DNA of 16,274 nucleotides from CAYGJN01 sp964350135 (lineage in GTDB: Bacteria > Bdellovibrionota > Bacteriovoracia > Bacteriovoracales > Bacteriovoracaceae): NCBI GenBank assembly GCA_964350135.1, contig CAYGJN010000063.1, positions 1 to 16,274 of the forward strand, written 5' to 3'. Position numbers and translations under genes: made by a program. Shown here in pieces: positions 12,410 to 16,274 of the stretch. The notes beneath the pieces are model-generated. The model ran no database searches. It worked only from the letters and a program-made list of their open reading frames with translations, and was not told the origin of the DNA. The stretch's first letter is position 1; the number at the start of each line of letters is the position of its first letter.

Positions 12410-15030
12410 AGACCACTGTTCGGAGGATTTGCAGCATCATTTGAGCCCTGGCCTGCAGGTTTTCTGATATAAATAATCGGGTAAACCACTCTTATATAAC
12501 CATTACTCATGTTTTGAAAAATTGTATTCCCAACATCACTTTGAGCAGCAGCAGCCTCTGCAGCAGCTTGAATTAATTGTCCCTCTGTAGAGTTAGGATC
12601 AACTCCGCCATTAGGATTTAAAAAATTGGCCCCAAGACCACCAAACGATCCATTATTTCGGCTTTGAGTATTATTGCCAAAAACTTCACCCTGAGTTGCT
12701 GCACCTGTAACATCTGTTACTTCTTGTTCAGCTTCAGCTTCTTCTTCTGCTGATTGAGCACTGCCTTGGCTAAGTGAGCTTAATTGAGGAGAGCTTCCAC
12801 TACTCGTTCCACTCGAAGAACCATCACTACTAAGACCTGTGCCAGAGGTACTTGTTCCACTACCACTGGAGCCGCCGCCTGATCCGCCGCCATTACCAGT
12901 TGTACAGTCAGGATCAGTTGTATCCGCAGGATCCGCACATATACCATCAAGGCCTGCACAATCAGGGTCGTTTGTATCTGTTGGATCTGCACAGACTCCA
13001 TCACTACCATCCCCACAACTTGGATCATTTGTACCTGGTACACAGGCCGTTGGATCTGGATCACAATTACTATCAACACTAGGGTCACATGAAGGAGATG
13101 CTAAAAAGGCATCACGTTTTGCTGTTAAACAAGGAATCACTGCAGTCTCTCTAAGAGCAGCAGACTGAAGATAAAATGCTTGAACTTCTTGAACAACATC
13201 TTTGATTGCCTCGATATAATTAAATTTACTTTGTCCTGGATTTTCACAAGAGGCACCAACACCCCAACCAGCAACAGTTCTAGTGGCAACGCCTGCAAGG
13301 TCCCCTAAGAGATCAACATCCTCAGAAGTATAACCTCCAAGTCCATTTTCATGACGTCTATCTGTTTGAAGATTGATAAGAGCATCTGGCAAAGTTAATG
13401 TTTGGGTTGTTGAAACAACTCCAATTGGCTGAGCTGCATAAGCTGCAAGGTCAGTTTTGATTTTTTCAAAAACACTATCAATACTTCCAGGATTTGAAAT
13501 ATTTTTCTTACCGGAAATACTCGCTGGCCCTATGCCTGATCCTGCAGGGTAGGCTGGATCCATAATACATGAGCCAGGAAAAGCTGTGGGTTTTTCAATT
13601 TGTCTTAAGTATTCTTCCATATTGGAATTTGTGGCACCACCACCCATATTCCAAATAAGCTTTGAACATTTTTTATGGTTTTTTCCTTTAAGAAATGGAA
13701 TTGACCATTCACCACATTTATTTTTCTTGAACCATTTTTTCTTTTTCCATTTAAAACTTCTGATACCTTCGGCCACAGCATCTAATGGATCTTTTATAGC
13801 AGCATAAGCTTCACCACGGGCCTTATCACGCTCTAGCATGGCCTGGTTTTCTTGAATAAAAAATTCAAAGGCCAAGTATTCATCAACACCAGATGGCACA
13901 GTGGATGTTCCAAGGTCAGCAATCCCAATATTTTGAGTAGCGATATCTTCATAGTTTTGAAGAATGCCATTAAGCTTTTCCATATAAGCTTTTTTGGTAT
14001 CTACTCTTTTGGTTTTGAAAATATTTGCAGCGCCCTTCATAGCAGAAAGCTGTCCGTAATAATCATAAGTCGCAGCAGTACCAAAGACATACTCAAAGGC
14101 CAAAAGAACTCTTTCATTAAGCTCAAATCTTTTTAATGCTGCTTGGTTAATCTGAGGTGAGCACGTATTTGGATCCATACTAAATCCGAGAGGAATATTG
14201 GCTGCACCTACATAAGAAAGATCATGACATTTATAATAAGTACTTCCATCATCAGAGTCAGTGTATTGGGCCTTTGTTAAACTGCCACAACAATTAACTG
14301 TTCCGTCATCAAATGAAGTATCTTCAGGCATACAGTTTGAGCATTTATAAAACTCTTCACAAACATTTAAATTACATGCCCCTGAGCAACATTCAGATCC
14401 GTTGTTACATGAATTCCCTGCAGTTAAACAGGCATTTTGTCCAGCTGATTGATTTTGATCAAATTCAACACAGAGATTTCCAGGCAAACATTGATTATTC
14501 GTTTTAAGAGGGTCACACCAAATATTAGATCCCACTGCTTGAGTGAGTTGGTTAATTCTTGCTCTATCAGGAAGATCTGGAGCAGTGGTTATTCCTTCAT
14601 AAAATTTTTTACCGTCTAAAAGATTTTTAAAACTCATCATATGAAGTGGCTCAATTAAGATATCGGCCATAATACGGGCAAGGTCTCTTGTGGGAAGAGG
14701 TCTTATATCAGAAGGCTCGCTCATATAAAGATCTGCTGATCCTCCGGTAAGTGCTTCTTTAGCAGATTGCAAGAGGTCTTTGATTTCATTAATTTGAGTT
14801 TCATTGGGAGTAGCTGCATCAGTGCTTTGATCTACTAATCTCCATTCATCTAATTTTGTTTGCAGATTTTTAATACGAACATCCGTTGCATCACCGTTGT
14901 AACGATAGCATGTCAGGTAATCATCATTTGTTGAATCAGCGGATTCACATTGGTAAGCAGAAGTGGCAAAACTCAAACCACTAAAACTTATAAGTAAAGC
15001 AATGAGGGTAGGTCTTAAAAACCTGCTCAT
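12406..15030 (-). CDS. Large exported Cys-rich protein with knottin-like and Asp/Cys-repeat segments
   Basis: I do not recognise this 874-residue protein as a whole. A signal peptide (MSRFLRPTLIALLISFSGLSFA) is followed by a helical part (50-150). A disulfide-rich block comes next (172-290, about 16 Cys) containing C-x6-C-x5-CC-x3-C-x4-C at 201-224, the inhibitor-cystine-knot spacing. A long helical section (295-440) ends in the basic run KWKKKKWFKK. A mixed section with scattered Cys leads to Asp/Cys-rich imperfect repeats of the type DGVCADPTDTNDPDC (648-709). A Ser/Gly linker (712-760), an acidic run (EEEAEAEQE) and a C-terminal part containing YIRVVYPIIYIRKP close the protein. AGGTGA lies five bases before the ATG, and the start shares one base with the upstream stop (TAATG). 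A surface or secreted role is an inference from the signal peptide and the cysteines. Confidence 0.78.
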   Translation of the reverse strand: MSRFLRPTLIALLISFSGLSFATSAYQCESADSTNDDYLTCYRYNGDATDVRIKNLQTKLDEWRLVDQSTDAATPNETQINEIKDLLQSAKEALTGGSADLYMSEPSDIRPLPTRDLARIMADILIEPLHMMSFKNLLDGKKFYEGITTAPDLPDRARINQLTQAVGSNIWCDPLKTNNQCLPGNLCVEFDQNQSAGQNACLTAGNSCNNGSECCSGACNLNVCEEFYKCSNCMPEDTSFDDGTVNCCGSLTKAQYTDSDDGSTYYKCHDLSYVGAANIPLGFSMDPNTCSPQINQAALKRFELNERVLLAFEYVFGTAATYDYYGQLSAMKGAANIFKTKRVDTKKAYMEKLNGILQNYEDIATQNIGIADLGTSTVPSGVDEYLAFEFFIQENQAMLERDKARGEAYAAIKDPLDAVAEGIRSFKWKKKKWFKKNKCGEWSIPFLKGKNHKKCSKLIWNMGGGATNSNMEEYLRQIEKPTAFPGSCIMDPAYPAGSGIGPASISGKKNISNPGSIDSVFEKIKTDLAAYAAQPIGVVSTTQTLTLPDALINLQTDRRHENGLGGYTSEDVDLLGDLAGVATRTVAGWGVGASCENPGQSKFNYIEAIKDVVQEVQAFYLQSAALRETAVIPCLTAKRDAFLASPSCDPSVDSNCDPDPTACVPGTNDPSCGDGSDGVCADPTDTNDPDCAGLDGICADPADTTDPDCTTGNGGGSGGGSSGSGTSTSGTGLSSDGSSSGTSSGSSPQLSSLSQGSAQSAEEEAEAEQEVTDVTGAATQGEVFGNNTQSRNNGSFGGLGANFLNPNGGVDPNSTEGQLIQAAAEAAAAQSDVGNTIFQNMSNGYIRVVYPIIYIRKPAGQGSNDAANPPNSGL
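12904..13089 (-). repeat. Imperfect Asp/Cys-rich repeats within the large exported protein
   Basis: Residues 648-709 hold about three units built on the pattern C-x-(D/P)-x(0-6)-D-P-(D/S)-C-x(2-3)-(L/S)-D-G. The clearest two are DGVCADPTDTNDPDC and DGICADPADTTDPDC, which differ at three positions. The preceding stretch (CDPSVDSNCDPDPTAC) is a degenerate form. The Asp spacing could bind calcium as thrombospondin type 3-like repeats do, but that is only a resemblance. Confidence 0.7.
14359..14430 (-). other. Knottin-like six-cysteine segment
   Basis: Residues 201-224 of the large exported protein place six cysteines as C-x6-C-x5-CC-x3-C-x4-C, including the string CCSGAC. This is the loop pattern of inhibitor cystine knots such as O-superfamily conotoxins, and it is also close to the Cys pattern of dickkopf-type Cys-rich domains. 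Only the cysteine spacing is observed; the fold is inferred. Confidence 0.55.
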
Positions 15031-16274
15031 TATTTCACCTGCTCATAATTATGAAGACGATTGTTTTTTAAGGCCGAAGAATATTGTTTAGAAATTCTTT
15101 GAAATAAATTTCCACTGGCCCCACCAACTGAGGCAGGATTTCTGCCGTTAAAATTCATAATTCCATTACGGATACTATTTTTTTTCTTGAAAACATTTGC
15201 AAGGTCTTTATTAGAGCTACCACCTCTTGATCTAAAAAGTGCGCCGCCACTACCGCCGCCTCCGCTAGCGCCAACATCACTAATACGACTTGGGGCACTT
15301 CCACTTTGTTGTTCAAAATCTTTAGCGCTTACTCCTCCTGAAGCTGCTCCACCGCCACCGGCTCCACCGCCAGCGCCGCCGCCTTCACCTGATCCAGTTC
15401 CTCCAAGTCCAGGACGTGCACCTGAAGCAAGCTGACCTCTTACAGATCCATTAAGCTCATCTTCAAATTCTAAGATCGCCTCACCTGCAAGTGCACCATC
15501 TCCAGTATCACCAATAGGGACGTCATCAAATTCATCATCTGGGTTATTTGGATTTGTAATAGATGGAACAGTATTCGTTGTTGTATTTGGATTAAACCCA
15601 ACCCCTGGAGGAAGTCCCCCTGAAGCACAGGCCGGTAAATTTGGATTCACCTGACATTGATTCATTAAAAGATTCGGATCAAACCCACCATTAGCAAGTT
15701 CATCTTCTCTTCTTTGATTAAGAGCATCGATATTATCACCTAAATCATTTGAAAACTTATTTGAAAGAGCAGCTTGCAATCCTGCCATAGCAGTTTCCAT
15801 TCCTGATTGGTACATTCTTCCTTTAAGCTGGTTCAAAATACCAGCGTTTGCAAATATGACTCCTCCGTACCGAGATAGGGCTATTTCACAAGGAGTAGCG
15901 GAGCTATTCCCAACACCAAGATCAATAACATCTGCTATTTGAAACTTAGTTGCAATTATCTCAGCAAGTTCTTTAGACTGACTTTGTTCTTTACAAAAAG
16001 TTCTTGCATCAAAAATAGATGGATAAGTCTTTACTCTTGAAATTAATGTTCCAAACTCTGCTGCACTTACAGCTGCATTCTGTAGCTGATGCTGTGTTTG
16101 TTTATCGATGCTTCTCTTCATGGCCTCTTGAGAGTTTGTCGTACTATTTCCAAGAGCAACTGATTCAGTTAAATCGGCTTGGATATCAAGTTGATTATAT
16201 TGTTGATCAACCTGTTGGAACATATTAAGACCTTGTTTACCTAATGCAAAATTATCCACTAATTGAGTGAGAGA
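15030..16274 (-). CDS. Gly-rich extracytoplasmic protein, unknown family (5' end beyond the right edge)
   Basis: At least 409 residues can be read from a GTG at 16257-16259. However, the frame is open to the last base of the window, no ribosome binding site precedes the GTG, and no signal peptide is seen, so the true start is very likely outside. The readable part begins with a helical, Gln-rich region (1-180, FQQVDQQYNQLDIQADL and following). Cys89 and Cys124 could pair. A Pro/Asn/Asp-rich section with Cys202 and Cys211 follows, then a long Gly/Ser-rich segment (about 285-348) and a basic C-terminus (KKKNSIRNGIMNFNGRN and onward). I cannot assign a function. The stop codon shares a base with the start of the large Cys-rich gene, so the two are translationally coupled. 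The composition suggests an exported structural or surface component. Confidence 0.65.
   Translation of the reverse strand, partial: SLTQLVDNFALGKQGLNMFQQVDQQYNQLDIQADLTESVALGNSTTNSQEAMKRSIDKQTQHQLQNAAVSAAEFGTLISRVKTYPSIFDARTFCKEQSQSKELAEIIATKFQIADVIDLGVGNSSATPCEIALSRYGGVIFANAGILNQLKGRMYQSGMETAMAGLQAALSNKFSNDLGDNIDALNQRREDELANGGFDPNLLMNQCQVNPNLPACASGGLPPGVGFNPNTTTNTVPSITNPNNPDDEFDDVPIGDTGDGALAGEAILEFEDELNGSVRGQLASGARPGLGGTGSGEGGGAGGGAGGGGAASGGVSAKDFEQQSGSAPSRISDVGASGGGGSGGALFRSRGGSSNKDLANVFKKKNSIRNGIMNFNGRNPASVGGASGNLFQRISKQYSSALKNNRLHNYEQVK

Noticed and set aside
12839..13168. Pro/Ser-rich open frame on the plus strand, with another His/Tyr-rich one inside it
   Set aside because: It is the antisense shadow of the Gly/Ser/Asp-rich part of the large exported protein. 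The low-complexity composition follows from the repeats on the other strand, and no ribosome binding site is seen.
15187..15435. Pro-rich plus-strand open frame
   Set aside because: It mirrors the Gly-rich segment of the minus-strand protein (GGN codons read as NCC Pro codons on the other strand). No start signal or domain supports it.

Overview
The window is an AT-rich, densely packed bacterial chromosome segment. The gene content suggests a member of the Bdellovibrionota, most likely the Bacteriovorax/Halobacteriovorax side: short intergenic gaps, many small exported proteins of unknown family, an unaccompanied CpaF-type ATPase and Lys/Ile/Asn-rich proteins. That placement is an inference from style and content, since no rRNA is present. 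A run of ten Ns (9134-9143) shows that this is a draft assembly, and two reading-frame irregularities should be read with that in mind.

Layout. 1-3201: the C-terminal end of an RNase HI frame (with an in-frame TAG) runs into ppx by a 4-base overlap. ppx (+) meets ppk (-) tail to tail with a 10-base overlap, so the enzymes that degrade and make polyphosphate lie head-on. 3243-5019 (-): a lipoprotein FKBP-type prolyl isomerase and a secreted HExxH metalloprotease-like protein, each followed by a clear rho-independent terminator. 5145-7549 (+): a MazG-type nucleotide pyrophosphohydrolase, a small membrane protein, an exported cupredoxin-like protein and a stand-alone CpaF/TadA-type secretion ATPase. 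7642-8925 (+): enolase with its own extended -10 promoter. 9022-10802 (+): a 2H-phosphoesterase-like protein split by the assembly gap, then an outer-membrane barrel-like protein. 10850-12409: two convergent paralogues (+ and -), exported with one C-terminal membrane anchor each, about 50% identical over 146 ungapped residues. 12406-16274 (-): the second paralogue is the last gene of a tightly coupled three-gene unit. The other two members are a large Cys-rich exported protein with a knottin-like cysteine pattern and Asp/Cys repeats, and a Gly-rich protein that runs off the right edge.

The housekeeping half (polyphosphate metabolism, enolase, FKBP, nucleotide clean-up) is ordinary. The right-hand 7 kb is the part most likely to hold something undescribed: a set of exported and envelope proteins that I cannot assign to any named system. 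They share overlapping start/stop codons and carry unusual low-complexity and disulfide-rich modules. No tRNA, rRNA, CRISPR array, insertion sequence or origin was seen, and there is no gene-free stretch above 300 bases.
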